A DNA stretch of 64,000 bases. Source: Bradyrhizobium sp. 21 (GTDB lineage Bacteria; Pseudomonadota; Alphaproteobacteria; Rhizobiales; Xanthobacteraceae). A model generated the notes under the pieces. That model had not been told where the DNA came from. It did no database searches and was given only the letters and a program-made list of their open reading frames with translations. The DNA lies in contig NZ_JADPJG010000006.1 of the NCBI RefSeq assembly GCF_023073335.1, positions 277,266 to 341,265 of the forward strand. Direction: 5' to 3'. Every line of letters starts with the position of its first letter. The first letter of the stretch is position 1. The translations under genes and the position numbers were made by a program. Shown here piece by piece: positions 36,460 to 46,088 of the stretch.

Positions 36460-37431
36460 TCAGGCGATGGAGTTGCGTCGGCCGGCGAGCATCTGCTCCG
36501 CCTCGGTCACGATCCGCTCGACGATCTCGGCGGCGGGTGGAATATCATGGATCAGGCCGACGGCCTCGCCCGCGATCACGGCGGCGACGTCGAAATTGCC
36601 GGCCGCCTTCGCCGCCGCATAGTCTGTCGCGACCGCGGCGATATTCTGCATCATCTCGACCTCGCGGCCGATCCAGCGCCTGGCGTGGTCGTTGATCAGA
36701 CAGCGGCCGGTGAACGGCGCCGGCCAGACATTGTTGCGCGAGAGGTCGAAGATGATGCCGCGTACGGTGGAACCGCTGCTTGCCGCGCCGATGCGCCGCT
36801 TCGCCTCATCGGCGCCGTCGGCCTCCGCGCTCGCAAAAAATCGCGTGCCGAGCAGCACCCCGCTCGCGCCGAGCATCATCATGGCGGCGAGCCCGCGCCC
36901 GTCTGCGATGCCGCCGGCCGCGACCACCGGCACACGGCCCGCCGCGAGATCGACCACCGCGGGCACGAGATCGAGGGTGGTGCGGGAGGCACCGTGACCG
37001 CCCGCCTCCGTCCCCTGCGCGACCAGGATGTCAGCACCGGCTTCGAGCGCCTGCCGCGCCATGGATTCATCCTGCACCTGGCAGATCAGGCGCGCCCCGG
37101 CAGACTTGATGCTCGGCGCGAACGGCGCGGGATCGCCGAATGACAACATGATCGCGGACGGTTTTGTGGCGAGCGCAATATCGAGAAGCTCGGGCCGCTT
37201 GGCCAGGCTCCAGGTGATGAAGCCGATCCCGAACGGCGCCGAAAGGCCTGCGAGCTTCGCGGCCTCCCGCTCCAGCCAGGCCCTCTCGCCATAGCCGCCG
37301 CCCAAAATGCCGAAGCCGCCGGCGCGGCTGACGGCCGTCACCAGACGGCTGCCGGCGACGATATCCATCGGCGCCAACAGAATGGGATGCTTGATCTCCA
37401 GCAGCGTGGTCAGCGACGTCGCAATCGGCAT
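36460..37431 (-). CDS. Second nitronate monooxygenase-like enzyme (NPD family)
   Basis: A 323-residue paralogue of the adjacent gene, with HPILLAPMDIVAGSRLVTAV, FGIGFITWSLAKRPELLDIA, DILVAQGTEAGGHGA, and PVVAAGGIADGRGLAAMMML. The two proteins differ clearly along most of their length, so the duplication is old. It starts about 97 bases from the divergent LysR gene, which is the obvious candidate regulator of both. Confidence 0.87.
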   Translation of the reverse strand: MPIATSLTTLLEIKHPILLAPMDIVAGSRLVTAVSRAGGFGILGGGYGERAWLEREAAKLAGLSAPFGIGFITWSLAKRPELLDIALATKPSAIMLSFGDPAPFAPSIKSAGARLICQVQDESMARQALEAGADILVAQGTEAGGHGASRTTLDLVPAVVDLAAGRVPVVAAGGIADGRGLAAMMMLGASGVLLGTRFFASAEADGADEAKRRIGAASSGSTVRGIIFDLSRNNVWPAPFTGRCLINDHARRWIGREVEMMQNIAAVATDYAAAKAAGNFDVAAVIAGEAVGLIHDIPPAAEIVERIVTEAEQMLAGRRNSIA

Positions 37432-37528
37432 GGCTTCTCTCCGACCTGGACAGCGAGCCTAGGCGCGACTAGCATTCTCGAAAAATGAATTGTTGCGAAC
37501 GCTGCCATCTCGAAAGCGAAACGACGCC

Positions 37529-38419
37529 ATGGAACTCAGCGATATCCAGACCTTCGCCGCCGTCGCCCGCACCGGCGGCATCACCCGTGCCGCAGAAGAG
37601 CTGAACACCGTGCAGTCCAATGTCACCCAGCGCGTGAAGACGCTGGAAGCAGAGATCGGCACGCCGCTGTTCGAACGTCACAGCCGCGGCATGACGCTCA
37701 CCGGCGCCGGCAAGCGCCTTTTGCCTTACGCGCAACGGATGGCCGCATTATCGCGCGAGGCCATGCTTGCCGCCCGCGACGATGGCGAGCCGAAGGGACC
37801 GCTCGCGATCGGCTCGATGGAAACCACCGCAGCGGTACGGCTTCCGCCACTGCTGGCCGATTTCCACCGCCGCTTTCCCGCCGTGCGGCTCAGCCTGCGC
37901 ACGGCGCCCACGGCCGACCTTGTCGCTTGCGTGCTCGACGGCACGCTGGACGGCGCCTTCGTCGCAGGTCCGATCGCGCATGCCGACCTCTCCGTGACAA
38001 GTGCGTTTCGTGAGGAACTCGTGCTGGTCAGCGCGCGGCGCTGGAGCTCGCTGGCCGAGCTGCGCGCCGGCACGCCGGAGTCGGGCCCGACCGCGCTGGT
38101 GTTCCGCACCGGCTGCACCTACCGCCAGCGTCTCGAACAGGTTTTCGTCGAGTTCGGCTGGCCGTCGGCCGCACGCTTCGAGCTCGGCACGCTCGACGGC
38201 ATGATCGGTTGTGTCGCCGCCGACATGGGCGTGACGCTGCTGCCGCGCGCCGTCGTCGAACGCAGCGCGATAAACGGCAGCGTGACGATCCACGCGCTCG
38301 GCGCCTCGCATGCGCGCGTCGAGACCCTCTTCATCCAGCGTTGCGCCGGGCATCAAACCAGCGCGCTGAACGGTTTTGCCGCCTGCCTCAAGAAAGACGA
38401 CGACGTCATCGCGGCCTGA
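37529..38419 (+). CDS. LysR family transcriptional regulator
   Basis: The 296-residue protein has an N-terminal winged helix-turn-helix (ELSDIQTFAAVARTGGITRA through TQRVKTLEAEIGTPLFERHS) and a periplasmic-binding-like effector domain from about residue 90 (PLAIGSMETTAAVRLPPLLA). It is divergent from the two nitronate monooxygenase-like genes, the arrangement typical of LysR control of a neighbouring operon. The short region between 37432 and 37528 should hold the shared operator. Confidence 0.9.
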   Translation: MELSDIQTFAAVARTGGITRAAEELNTVQSNVTQRVKTLEAEIGTPLFERHSRGMTLTGAGKRLLPYAQRMAALSREAMLAARDDGEPKGPLAIGSMETTAAVRLPPLLADFHRRFPAVRLSLRTAPTADLVACVLDGTLDGAFVAGPIAHADLSVTSAFREELVLVSARRWSSLAELRAGTPESGPTALVFRTGCTYRQRLEQVFVEFGWPSAARFELGTLDGMIGCVAADMGVTLLPRAVVERSAINGSVTIHALGASHARVETLFIQRCAGHQTSALNGFAACLKKDDDVIAA

Positions 38420-38635
38420 CCTTCGCGCGCGTTCCACCGCGCGAAATTCACTGTCACAAAACTGTCGTACTTGTTTCGATCGACGCCGCGCGTAGCGAAT
38501 GCTGCGTTCAGCCGCCGCAGCATCGCATCTCGAAAAGTTTTGAAGCCTGCGACTTTTCTACGTTAGGATGAGCGACTGGCCAGCGCGAAACATAACGAAG
38601 CCAAAACATCGGCAAAAACATCGGGAGGACTATCG

Positions 38636-39571
38636 ATGCGCAATACGCTCGTGTTGTGCTGCGTCGCTGCATTGTCGGCGATATCAGGAACTGCAAGCGC
38701 ACAGGACTGGACCAAATCGAAATGGGGGCCGAACGACGAGATCGGGGCCGCCAACTACATGACGCCCGAGCTCGTGCTGAAAGCCGCCTCGCTGGTGAAG
38801 ACCGGAAAGACCTATGCCCTCGGCATTCCCGTCTCGCCGCAGACGCCCGCCTATCCGCCGCGCGCGTTCAAGCTCACCATCGTGCAACCCGGACAGGCCG
38901 GCATCCCCGGCCTCGGACCGAACAAGGCGACCTATAACGACGACATCCTGGACACCTGGGTCGGCATCGGTAGCCAGATCGACGGGCTCGGCCATCTCGG
39001 CGTCGAGCACGTCTATTACAACGGCAACAAGCTCGCCGACTTCGCCGATCCGAACGGGCTGAAGAAGCTCGGCATCGAAAAGGTGCCGCCGATCGTCACC
39101 CGCGGCGTGCTGCTCGACATGGCGGCCTATTACAAGACGGACATCGTGAAGGAAGGCACCGCCTTCAACGTCAAGGAGATCGACGACGTCGCCAAGGCGC
39201 AGGGCGTCGAGATCCGCCAGGGCGACGTCGTCATCTTCCACACCGGCTGGCTCAGCCTGATCGGCAAGGACGACAAGCGCTATTCGGCGGGCGAGCCCGG
39301 TCTCGGCGTCGAAGGCGCAAAATACCTGACGAGCAAGGGCGTCGTCGCGATCGGCGCCGACACCTGGGCGCTCGAGGTGCTGCCGTTCGAGTCCAAGAAC
39401 ATCTTCGAGGTTCACCAGATCCTGCTCGCCATGAACGGGACCTACATCCTCGAGAACATGGACACGGCCGCGCTCGCCAGGGACAAGGGCTATGAATTCC
39501 TGTTCGTACTGGGGCAGCCGCGCTGGACCGGCGGCGTGCAGGCGATGATCAACCCGATCGCGATCCGCTGA
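38636..39571 (+). CDS. Secreted cyclase family protein (metal-dependent hydrolase-like)
   Basis: A 311-residue protein with a signal peptide (MRNTLVLCCVAALSAISGTA, cleavage at ASA-QD) and a cyclase/kynurenine formamidase-like fold. Segments typical of the family are KWGPNDEIGAANYMTPELVL, VGIGSQIDGLGHLGVEHVYY, IRQGDVVIFHTGWLSLIG and VVAIGADTWALEVLP. The usual H-x-G-T-H-x-D metal motif reads G-S-Q-I-D-G-L-G-H, retaining the Asp and the last His. The ribosome site is GGGAGGAC upstream of the ATG. The periplasmic reaction is unknown. Confidence 0.82.
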   Translation: MRNTLVLCCVAALSAISGTASAQDWTKSKWGPNDEIGAANYMTPELVLKAASLVKTGKTYALGIPVSPQTPAYPPRAFKLTIVQPGQAGIPGLGPNKATYNDDILDTWVGIGSQIDGLGHLGVEHVYYNGNKLADFADPNGLKKLGIEKVPPIVTRGVLLDMAAYYKTDIVKEGTAFNVKEIDDVAKAQGVEIRQGDVVIFHTGWLSLIGKDDKRYSAGEPGLGVEGAKYLTSKGVVAIGADTWALEVLPFESKNIFEVHQILLAMNGTYILENMDTAALARDKGYEFLFVLGQPRWTGGVQAMINPIAIR

Positions 39572-39621
39572 TCTGATACCGGGCGAGGATCGCCTGCTGT
39601 ACGCAGACGCCCTCGCCCGGC

Positions 39622-39840
39622 CTATCTCTCCGGCCTGAGATGCCAGCGCCGCAACGCAACCAAAGCCCAGATCGCCTCGACCACACCGAACGGCCAGGCG
39701 CCTTGCAGAAAACCGTAGGCCGAGCCGAGCGCGCAGGACATGGCGAACAGCACCACGAACCAAGGGCTGCGATCCTCGAAGGCATAGCAGACCAGCATCG
39801 CGGTGACGGCAAACAGGCCGAATAATGTCAGCGCATCCAT
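39622..39840 (-). CDS. Small two-helix membrane protein
   Basis: A 72-residue protein with hydrophobic segments MDALTLFGLFAVTAMLVCYA and PWFVVLFAMSCALGSAYGFL, a third amphipathic stretch, and a basic end RRWHLRPER. The WPFGVVEAIWALVALRRW ending resembles small uncharacterised membrane proteins of Rhizobiales. It is divergent from ruvX, with 47 bases between starts. Confidence 0.7.
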   Translation of the reverse strand: MDALTLFGLFAVTAMLVCYAFEDRSPWFVVLFAMSCALGSAYGFLQGAWPFGVVEAIWALVALRRWHLRPER

Positions 39841-39887
39841 TGTTCCGGGTTCACTCCGCAGCGCGACGCGTGATATGCGCTAGTCCC

Positions 39888-40379
39888 ATGCCGGCTCTTA
39901 TCCTGCCTCTCGTCGATGCTGCAACCCACTGGCCCGAGCGCGGCGGGTTGGTCGGCCTTGATCTCGGCACAAAAACCATCGGCGTTGCCGTCTCCAATCC
40001 GGACCGGCGGCTCGCGACCGGTGTCGAGACCATCCAGCGCAAGGCGTTCAAGCAGGACGCGGCGCGCTTGCTCGCGATCGCGGCCGAGCGCAAGGCGGTC
40101 GGCTTCGTGCTCGGCCTGCCCATCAACATGGACGGCAGCGAGGGTCCGCGCGCGCAATCGACCCGCGCCTTCGCCCGTAACCTCGCCGGGCTGACAGCGC
40201 TGCCGATCGGCCTCTGGGACGAACGCCTCTCGACCGCGGCGGTCGAGCGCGAGCTGATCGGCATGGACGTCAGCCGCGCCAAGCGCGCCGAAGTGATCGA
40301 CGAGCACGCCGCGATCTTCATCCTGCAGGGCGCGCTCGACCGTCTCGCCAATCTTCGGGCAGCCCCGGGGACAGGCTGA
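39888..40379 (+). CDS. ruvX: Putative Holliday junction resolvase / pre-16S rRNA nuclease (YqgF)
   Basis: A 163-residue RNase H-fold protein of the YqgF/RuvX family, essential in E. coli for 16S rRNA 5'-end processing and also described as a Holliday junction resolvase. The first motif is GLVGLDLGTKTIGVAVSNPD (about 20-39), then VGFVLGLPINMDGSEGPRAQ, and LWDERLSTAAVERELIG carries the conserved acidic residues. The ATG at 39888 removes an unlikely N-terminal extension. It is followed after 3 bases by an AEC transporter gene. Confidence 0.92.
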   Translation: MPALILPLVDAATHWPERGGLVGLDLGTKTIGVAVSNPDRRLATGVETIQRKAFKQDAARLLAIAAERKAVGFVLGLPINMDGSEGPRAQSTRAFARNLAGLTALPIGLWDERLSTAAVERELIGMDVSRAKRAEVIDEHAAIFILQGALDRLANLRAAPGTG

Positions 40380-40382
40380 TCC

Positions 40383-41306
40383 ATGGCCGTCGTGATCGCG
40401 GCACTGCTGCCGGTCTTCATTCTCATCGTGCTCGGCGTGGTGCTGAAGCGCAGCCTGATGCGGCTCGACAGCCAATGGCACGGGCTGGAGCGGCTGACCT
40501 ATTTCGTGCTGTTCCCGATGCTTCTGATCCAGACGCTGGTGAAGGCGGACCTGTCCAGGGTGCCGGTCGCGGGCGTCGGCGGCGCGCTGCTGCTCTCGGC
40601 GCTCGCGATGTCGCTGCTGTGCCTTGCGCTGCGCCCGGCGCTGGCGCGGCTCGACATCGACGGTCCCGCCTTCTCCTCGATCTTCCAGGGCGCGATCCGC
40701 TGGCAGACCTATGTGGGGCTGTCGGTGTCCGCCAACATGTTCGGCGAAGTCGGGCTGGCGCTCGCCTCGGTCGCGATGGTGGCGATCATTCCGCTGGTCA
40801 ACGTGCTCAGCGTCGCCGTGCTCGCGCACTACGCCGCGCCGGAAAAGCAGTCCGCGCGCGCGATCGTCATGACGGTGATCCGTAACCCCCTGATCTGGGC
40901 CTGCGTGATCGGCCTCGTCATCAACGTCGTCCACCTGCCGCTGCCAAAAATCTGGCATGAGGTGGCCGATGCGCTCGGCCGCTCCTCGCTCGCGATCGGC
41001 CTGCTCGTCACCGGCGCCGGCTTGCAGCTCAAGGGCCTGCTCCGTCCAAGCGTGGGCGCCGCTGTTGGTGTGGTGTTCAAGCTGGTGCTGATGCCCGTCG
41101 TCGCGCTCGTTCTCGCCAAATGGTTCGGGCTCTCCGGCGACAGCCTCACGATCGTCGCGATCTGCGCCGCGGTGCCGACCTCGACCAGCGCCTATGTGCT
41201 GGCCCGCCAGATGGGCGGCGATGCACCATTGCTGGCGCAGATCATCACGCTGCAAACGATCTTGGCGGCAATCACGATGCCGATCGCGATCACGCTGGTG
41301 GCCTAG
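40383..41306 (+). CDS. AEC family transporter
   Basis: A 307-residue membrane protein of the auxin efflux carrier family with about ten hydrophobic segments, for example AVVIAALLPVFILIVLGVVL at the start and IITLQTILAAITMPIAITLV at the end. The FQGAIRWQTYVGLSVSANMF segment and the AVPTSTSAYVLARQMGGDAP loop are typical of the family, which moves small organic acids. It overlaps the convergent CPBP gene by 4 bases at its stop. Confidence 0.88.
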   Translation: MAVVIAALLPVFILIVLGVVLKRSLMRLDSQWHGLERLTYFVLFPMLLIQTLVKADLSRVPVAGVGGALLLSALAMSLLCLALRPALARLDIDGPAFSSIFQGAIRWQTYVGLSVSANMFGEVGLALASVAMVAIIPLVNVLSVAVLAHYAAPEKQSARAIVMTVIRNPLIWACVIGLVINVVHLPLPKIWHEVADALGRSSLAIGLLVTGAGLQLKGLLRPSVGAAVGVVFKLVLMPVVALVLAKWFGLSGDSLTIVAICAAVPTSTSAYVLARQMGGDAPLLAQIITLQTILAAITMPIAITLVA

Positions 41307-42067
41307 CTTCCCAGCCACATCGTCAGCACCACCGCGGTGAGATTGTTCAGCGCATGCAGCACGATCGTGAGCCAGAGCGAGTTGGCGCGATGGCGCATGT
41401 AGCCGAACCACACGCCGATGGTGAAGACCTCGGCGAGGAAGTACATGTCGTACTGAAGATGCACGACCGTCCACACCAGCGACGAGAGGAAGATCGCACC
41501 CGGCACGCGCAGGAAGCTCGCCGACCAGCCGCGGAAGAGGAAGCCTCGCGCGAGAACCTCTTCCGACATCGGCGCCGCCACGCTGAAGGCGAACAGCAGC
41601 AAGAACGCGGCGCCCTTGTCGCGGCCCGACTTCAATAGATCGGTCATGAAGCCCGGCGTCGCCTCGCGACCGAGGCTCCGCGAGATTGTTTCCCAGGCCA
41701 GCACGAGCAGGATGAGGCCGACGGCGCCGAACAGGAGCTGCTTCCACGACGGCCAGCGCAACGCGAGATAGTCGACGAAGGATGCCTTCTTGATGCGGAC
41801 GGCGAGCCACACCGCGGCAAGCGTCGTGGGCAGACCCATGATCACCGACAGCGCCAGCGCCTGCGGCTCGCGGCCGACGAGCTGGATCGAGGCCATGTCC
41901 AGCGGGAGCCCGCGCAACGCCACCAACAGAAGTATGGCGCCGATCTGCCCGACGAACATCGCGACGAAGATCAGGATGCCCCACAGCGCCGTGCCCCAGA
42001 ACATCCAGACCCGCGGCGTCGCAGGCGTCACGGTCAGCGGCGGGTGTTCGGGATTGAGGGAATCCAT
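41303..42067 (-). CDS. CPBP family intramembrane glutamic endopeptidase
   Basis: A 254-residue polytopic membrane protein related to Rce1-type proteases. The catalytic motif is EEVLARGFLFRG, and later segments FLSSLVWTVVHLQYDMYFL and NSLWLTIVLHALNNLTAVVL supply the conserved His residues. The ATG at 42067 was chosen; a TTG at 42109 overlaps the upstream gene's stop (TTGA) and would add 14 residues, which would couple translation with that gene. Substrates are unknown. Confidence 0.87.
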   Translation of the reverse strand: MDSLNPEHPPLTVTPATPRVWMFWGTALWGILIFVAMFVGQIGAILLLVALRGLPLDMASIQLVGREPQALALSVIMGLPTTLAAVWLAVRIKKASFVDYLALRWPSWKQLLFGAVGLILLVLAWETISRSLGREATPGFMTDLLKSGRDKGAAFLLLFAFSVAAPMSEEVLARGFLFRGWSASFLRVPGAIFLSSLVWTVVHLQYDMYFLAEVFTIGVWFGYMRHRANSLWLTIVLHALNNLTAVVLTMWLGS

Positions 42068-42105
42068 CAAGAGGCTTTCGTGAGGTGCGGGAAACCGTCG
42101 GGCAT

Positions 42106-42861
42106 TCAAGGCCGCGGCGGAATCGGGAAATCATAGGCCGCCCCGCCCGCTCCCGGCAGGGAAAAATGCCACCACTCCTTCGAATAGTTCACAAAGCCTT
42201 GCTTCGCCATCGCAGCCACCAGTCGCCTGCGCCAGGCGCGCTGGTCGGCCGTGATGGATGATGCCGCGGTGTGGCCTTTCGTGTCGGTGCAATCATAGCC
42301 CGTACCCATGTCGACGCTGCCTTCCGGCAGCCGCGCCTCGACCGGCGCGGTGCAATCGGCGTAAGCCTTCGATGGCTCATACTTGCCCGAATTGTCAGCT
42401 CTGAGATCGACCAGAGTGAGATCGAGCGCCGCGCCCGTCGAATGCTGCGAGCGGCTTGCGATGTAGCCGAGGCGGAACAGCTCCGTCTTGGGAATTTTGG
42501 GATTGTAGCGCCGCTCGGCCGCCGTCTCGTGGCCGTTCTGCGACCACCTGACCATGTCGAGCGAGGCCCGCGCCGGCCGGTAGCAGTCGAACATCTTGAG
42601 CGACAGGTTTTGCGCCGCCAGCTCCTGCTGAACCGCCTTCAGCCGCAGCCCCACCTCGCGCTTCACCACGCATTCACCGGCGCCATAGCCGGCGAGCGGA
42701 CGGCCGACGAAATTGTTCGAGGTCGCATAGCGGATGTCCTGAACGATCGTGGGGTCGATGTCGCGCAGATAGACGAAACCGCCGGGAAGCGATTGGGCGT
42801 GGGCGGACGAGATTGACCCGATCGTTAAAAGTGCAATCAAAATTGGGCTGGCGGAGCGCAT
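42106..42861 (-). CDS. M15 family D-alanyl-D-alanine dipeptidase-like protein
   Basis: The 251-residue protein has a signal peptide (MRSASPILIALLTIGSISSA, then HAQ) and a VanX/DdpX-type zinc peptidase fold. The zinc and catalytic motifs are SRSQHSTGAALDLTLVD and KEWWHFSLPG, with the intervening VDMGTGYDCTD typical of VanX-like enzymes. It likely cleaves D-Ala-D-Ala or related dipeptides in the periplasm during cell-wall turnover. The GGGAAG ribosome site supports the ATG at 42861. Confidence 0.88.
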   Translation of the reverse strand: MRSASPILIALLTIGSISSAHAQSLPGGFVYLRDIDPTIVQDIRYATSNNFVGRPLAGYGAGECVVKREVGLRLKAVQQELAAQNLSLKMFDCYRPARASLDMVRWSQNGHETAAERRYNPKIPKTELFRLGYIASRSQHSTGAALDLTLVDLRADNSGKYEPSKAYADCTAPVEARLPEGSVDMGTGYDCTDTKGHTAASSITADQRAWRRRLVAAMAKQGFVNYSKEWWHFSLPGAGGAAYDFPIPPRP

Positions 42862-42872
42862 TGAACTTCCCT

Positions 42873-42911
42873 CGTTCCGGGCTCGATGCTTCGCATCGCC
42901 CCGGAATGACG
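42873..42911. repeat. Palindromic repeat upstream of the M15 gene
   Basis: An imperfect hairpin cgttccgggctcgatgc ... gcatcgccccggaatgacg. The same half-site words (ccgggctcg and cccggaatgacg) occur at 62977-63010, so both belong to one dispersed family. It lies in the divergent region between the M15 peptidase and pyrB. Confidence 0.65.
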
Positions 42912-42993
42912 GCAAGACAGATCAGGGGATAACTCCCCGCCCCGGCATTGGCCCTTGCCCCCCCAGCCATCCACGCCTATAGCTCTCGCTTTA

Positions 42994-43941
42994 ATGACAT
43001 CGAAATCGACCTTCGTCCTCGGCCACCGGCATTTGCTGGGCATCGAGGGCCTTTCCGCGGCCGACATCACCGGCCTCCTCGACCTGTCCGAAGAATATGT
43101 CGAGCTCAACCGCCAGGTTGACAAGAAGCGCACCGTCCTGCGTGGACGGACGCAGGTGAACCTTTTCTTCGAGGCGTCCACCCGGACCCAATCCTCGTTC
43201 GAGCTCGCCGGCAAGCGGCTGGGCGCCGACGTCATGAACATGTCGGTGTCCTCCTCGTCCATCAAAAAGGGCGAGACACTGGTCGACACCGCGATGACGC
43301 TGAACGCGATGCACCCGGATATCCTGGTGGTGCGTCATCACGCCTCCGGCGCGGTGGAACTGCTGGCCCGCAAGGTTGACGGTTCCGTGATCAATGCCGG
43401 CGACGGCGCGCATGAGCATCCGACGCAGGCCCTGCTCGATGCGCTGACCATTCGCCGCAACAAGGGCCGCATCGAGGGCCTCGTGGTCGCGATCTGCGGC
43501 GACGTGCTGCACTCGCGCGTCGCCCGCTCCAACATCATCCTGCTCAACGCCATGGGCGCCCGCGTTCGCGTCGTCGGCCCCTCCACGCTGCTGCCGCCCG
43601 GCATCGAGCGGATGGGCGTCGAGGTCGCGCGTGACATGCGCGAGGGGCTCAATGGGGCTGACATCGTCATGATGCTGCGGCTCCAGCGCGAGCGCATGAA
43701 CGGCTCGTTCGTGCCGTCGACCTCCGAATATTTCCATTATTTCGGGCTGGACCAGAAGAAGCTCGCCTACGCCAAACCCGATGCGCTGGTGATGCATCCC
43801 GGCCCGATGAACCGCGGCGTCGAGATCGACACCGCGGTCGCCGACGGCGCGCAATCGCTGATCCGCGAGCAGGTGGAGATGGGCGTGGCCGTACGCATGG
43901 CCGTGCTCGAAGCGCTCGCCCGCAACCTGCCGAACGCGTGA
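42994..43941 (+). CDS. pyrB: Aspartate carbamoyltransferase catalytic subunit
   Basis: PyrB joins carbamoyl phosphate and aspartate in pyrimidine synthesis. The 315-residue protein has the carbamoyl-phosphate motif [14 protein letters not shown] (Ser62-Thr63-Arg64-Thr65), [18 protein letters not shown], and the aspartate-binding loop [13 protein letters not shown]. The ATG at 42994 matches the family start. The stop overlaps the start of the adjacent dihydroorotase-like gene (TGATG), a linkage that in other bacteria accompanies a physical PyrB/PyrC-like complex. Confidence 0.96.
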   Translation: MTSKSTFVLGHRHLLGIEGLSAADITGLLDLSEEYVELNRQVDKKRTVLRGRTQVNLFFEASTRTQSSFELAGKRLGADVMNMSVSSSSIKKGETLVDTAMTLNAMHPDILVVRHHASGAVELLARKVDGSVINAGDGAHEHPTQALLDALTIRRNKGRIEGLVVAICGDVLHSRVARSNIILLNAMGARVRVVGPSTLLPPGIERMGVEVARDMREGLNGADIVMMLRLQRERMNGSFVPSTSEYFHYFGLDQKKLAYAKPDALVMHPGPMNRGVEIDTAVADGAQSLIREQVEMGVAVRMAVLEALARNLPNA

Positions 43942-45248
43942 TGCCGATGCTGACTGACCGCCGCCCCATCCTGCTTGCCAACGCCCGCGTCGTCGATCCC
44001 TCGCGCGATTTCGACGGCCCCGGCGATGTCCTGATCGCCGACGGCATCATCCGCGAGACTCGCCGCGGCATTGGCGCTGCCGGCGTTCCCGAGGGCACCG
44101 ACGTCGTCAACTGTTCCGGCAAGATCGTGGCGCCCGGCCTGATCGACATGCGCGCCTTCGTCGGCGAGCCCGGCTTCAGCCATCGCGAGACCTTTGCCTC
44201 GGCGAGCCAGGCGGCTGCGACCGGCGGCGTCACCACGATCATCTGCCAGCCCGAGACCGAGCCCGTCATCGACAATTCCGCGACCGTCGACTTCGTGATG
44301 CGCCGTGCCCGCGACACCGCGATCGTCAACATCCTGCCGATGGCCGCGCTGACCAAGGGCATGCGCGGCGCGGAGATGACCGAATTCGGCCTGTTGAAGG
44401 CCGCGGGCGCTGTCGCTTTCAGCGACGGCGACAGAAGCGTCACCAACGCCCAAGTGATGCGCCGCGCGCTGACCTACGCCCGCGATTTCGACGCGCTGAT
44501 CGTGCATCACACGGAAGATCCCGATCTCGTCGGCGAAGGCGTGATGAACGAGGGCGAGTTCGCGAGCCGGCTCGGCCTCATGGGCATCCCGAACACCGCG
44601 GAGGCCGTGATGCTGGAGCGCGACATGCGCCTGGTCGCGCTGACCGGCGGGCGCTATCATGCGGCCTCGCTGTCCTGCACCGACTCCCTCGACATCCTCA
44701 AGCGCGCCCGCGATGCCGGCCTTGCCGTCAGCGCCTCGGTCTCGATCAATCATCTGGCGCTGAACGAGAACGACATCGGCCCCTACCGTTCCTTCCTGAA
44801 GCTGTCGCCGCCGCTACGCACCGAGGACGACCGCCGGGCGCTGGTTGCGGCGGTCGCCTCCGGCCTCCTCGACGTCATCATGTCCGACCACAATCCGCAG
44901 GACGTCGAGGTCAAGCGCCTGCCGTTCGCCGAAGCCGCACCGGGCGCCATCGGGCTCGAGACCATGCTGCCCGCGGGCTTGCGGCTCGTGCACAATGGCG
45001 AGCTGGACCTGAAGACGCTGATCCGGGCGATGTCGACCCGACCGGCGGAGATCCTCGGGCTATCCGGTGGGACTCTGCGCGCAGGCAGCCCCGCGGATGT
45101 CATCGTGATCGACCCCGATGTCCCGTGGGTCGTCGACCCCGCCGAGCTCAAATCGCCCTGCAAGAACACCCCGTTCGACGAGGCCCGCTTTACAGGCCGC
45201 GTGGCGCGCACCATTGTCGGCGGACGGACGGTGTACGAGCATGTCTAG
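43941..45248 (+). CDS. Dihydroorotase-like protein lacking the metal-binding HxH motif
   Basis: A 435-residue class I dihydroorotase homologue. The hallmark D-x-H-x-H-x-R-E-P-G reads D69-M-R-A-F-V-G-E-P-G78, so both metal His and the substrate-binding Arg are replaced. The later segments keep the fold ([51 protein letters not shown]). Family knowledge: pyrB-linked non-catalytic PyrC' proteins support aspartate transcarbamoylase structurally in pseudomonads, while a true PyrC is elsewhere. I infer that role here. The start ATG shares a base with the pyrB stop. Confidence 0.85.
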   Translation: MPMLTDRRPILLANARVVDPSRDFDGPGDVLIADGIIRETRRGIGAAGVPEGTDVVNCSGKIVAPGLIDMRAFVGEPGFSHRETFASASQAAATGGVTTIICQPETEPVIDNSATVDFVMRRARDTAIVNILPMAALTKGMRGAEMTEFGLLKAAGAVAFSDGDRSVTNAQVMRRALTYARDFDALIVHHTEDPDLVGEGVMNEGEFASRLGLMGIPNTAEAVMLERDMRLVALTGGRYHAASLSCTDSLDILKRARDAGLAVSASVSINHLALNENDIGPYRSFLKLSPPLRTEDDRRALVAAVASGLLDVIMSDHNPQDVEVKRLPFAEAAPGAIGLETMLPAGLRLVHNGELDLKTLIRAMSTRPAEILGLSGGTLRAGSPADVIVIDPDVPWVVDPAELKSPCKNTPFDEARFTGRVARTIVGGRTVYEHV

Positions 45249-45346
45249 GATGCCGTTTTCCGTCGATGCAGGCCTCGTCTCGCGCCGCGACAACATTTCG
45301 GGACCTGATCATGGGCGCTGGCTATGTCGGACATGGAGATACCGCC

Positions 45347-45943
45347 ATGGGACTTGAAGCGTTCCTGCCGGTGGCGTTCGTCATCGGCTATTTGCTCGGC
45401 TCGATTCCGTTCGGGCTGGTCCTGACGAAGCTCGCGGGCACGCAGGATCTGCGCTCGATCGGCTCCGGCAGTATCGGCGCCACCAACGTGCTGCGCACGG
45501 GACGCAAGGGCCTCGCGGCCGGCACCCTGCTGTTCGATGCGCTCAAGGGCACCGCCGCAGTGGTGGTCTCCGGTTACATCGCAGGGCCCAATGCCGCGAT
45601 GGTCGCCGGGCTCGGCGCGTTCCTTGGCCACCTCTTTCCGGTCTGGCTGAAGTTCAAAGGTGGCAAGGGCGTCGCCGTCTATATCGGCATCCTGCTCGGC
45701 CTGTTCTGGCCGGCTGCACTCGTATTTTGCCTGCTCTGGCTGGCGACCGCCTTCACCACCCGCTACTCCTCCCTCTCGGCGCTGGTGGCGTCGTTCATCA
45801 CCCCGCTGTTCCTGTGGTGGTTCGGCCACCTCGCCTTGTCTGCGCTATCGGCGGTGTTGACCCTCCTGCTGTTCTACGCGCACCGCGAGAACATCAAGCG
45901 CCTGCAATCAGGAAAAGAAAGCCGTATCGGCGAGAAGGCCTGA
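45347..45943 (+). CDS. plsY: Glycerol-3-phosphate acyltransferase PlsY
   Basis: PlsY transfers an acyl group from acyl-phosphate to glycerol 3-phosphate, starting phospholipid synthesis at the inner membrane. The 198-residue protein has the motifs [37 protein letters not shown], and [19 protein letters not shown] in order, with five hydrophobic segments. The ATG at 45347 has a GGAGA ribosome site 8 bases upstream. It follows the pyrB cluster, 98 bases after the dihydroorotase-like gene. Confidence 0.95.
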   Translation: MGLEAFLPVAFVIGYLLGSIPFGLVLTKLAGTQDLRSIGSGSIGATNVLRTGRKGLAAGTLLFDALKGTAAVVVSGYIAGPNAAMVAGLGAFLGHLFPVWLKFKGGKGVAVYIGILLGLFWPAALVFCLLWLATAFTTRYSSLSALVASFITPLFLWWFGHLALSALSAVLTLLLFYAHRENIKRLQSGKESRIGEKA

Positions 45944-46088
45944 GCCGGGCATCTACGGATACCGCCGCACCACCTCCGCATTATATGCCAAATCCTGTTC
46001 GCAACTTGCGGCCGAATCACGGCTGTATGGTCGAACGGGTTCCAGGCCTGTCTCCTGACAGCGGAATGGCGTGAGGCGGTTGCTCAGA

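Noticed and set aside
39828..42134. A 768-codon minus-strand frame
   Set aside because: It is antisense to ruvX and the AEC transporter and shows no protein family character; the plus-strand genes carry conserved motifs.
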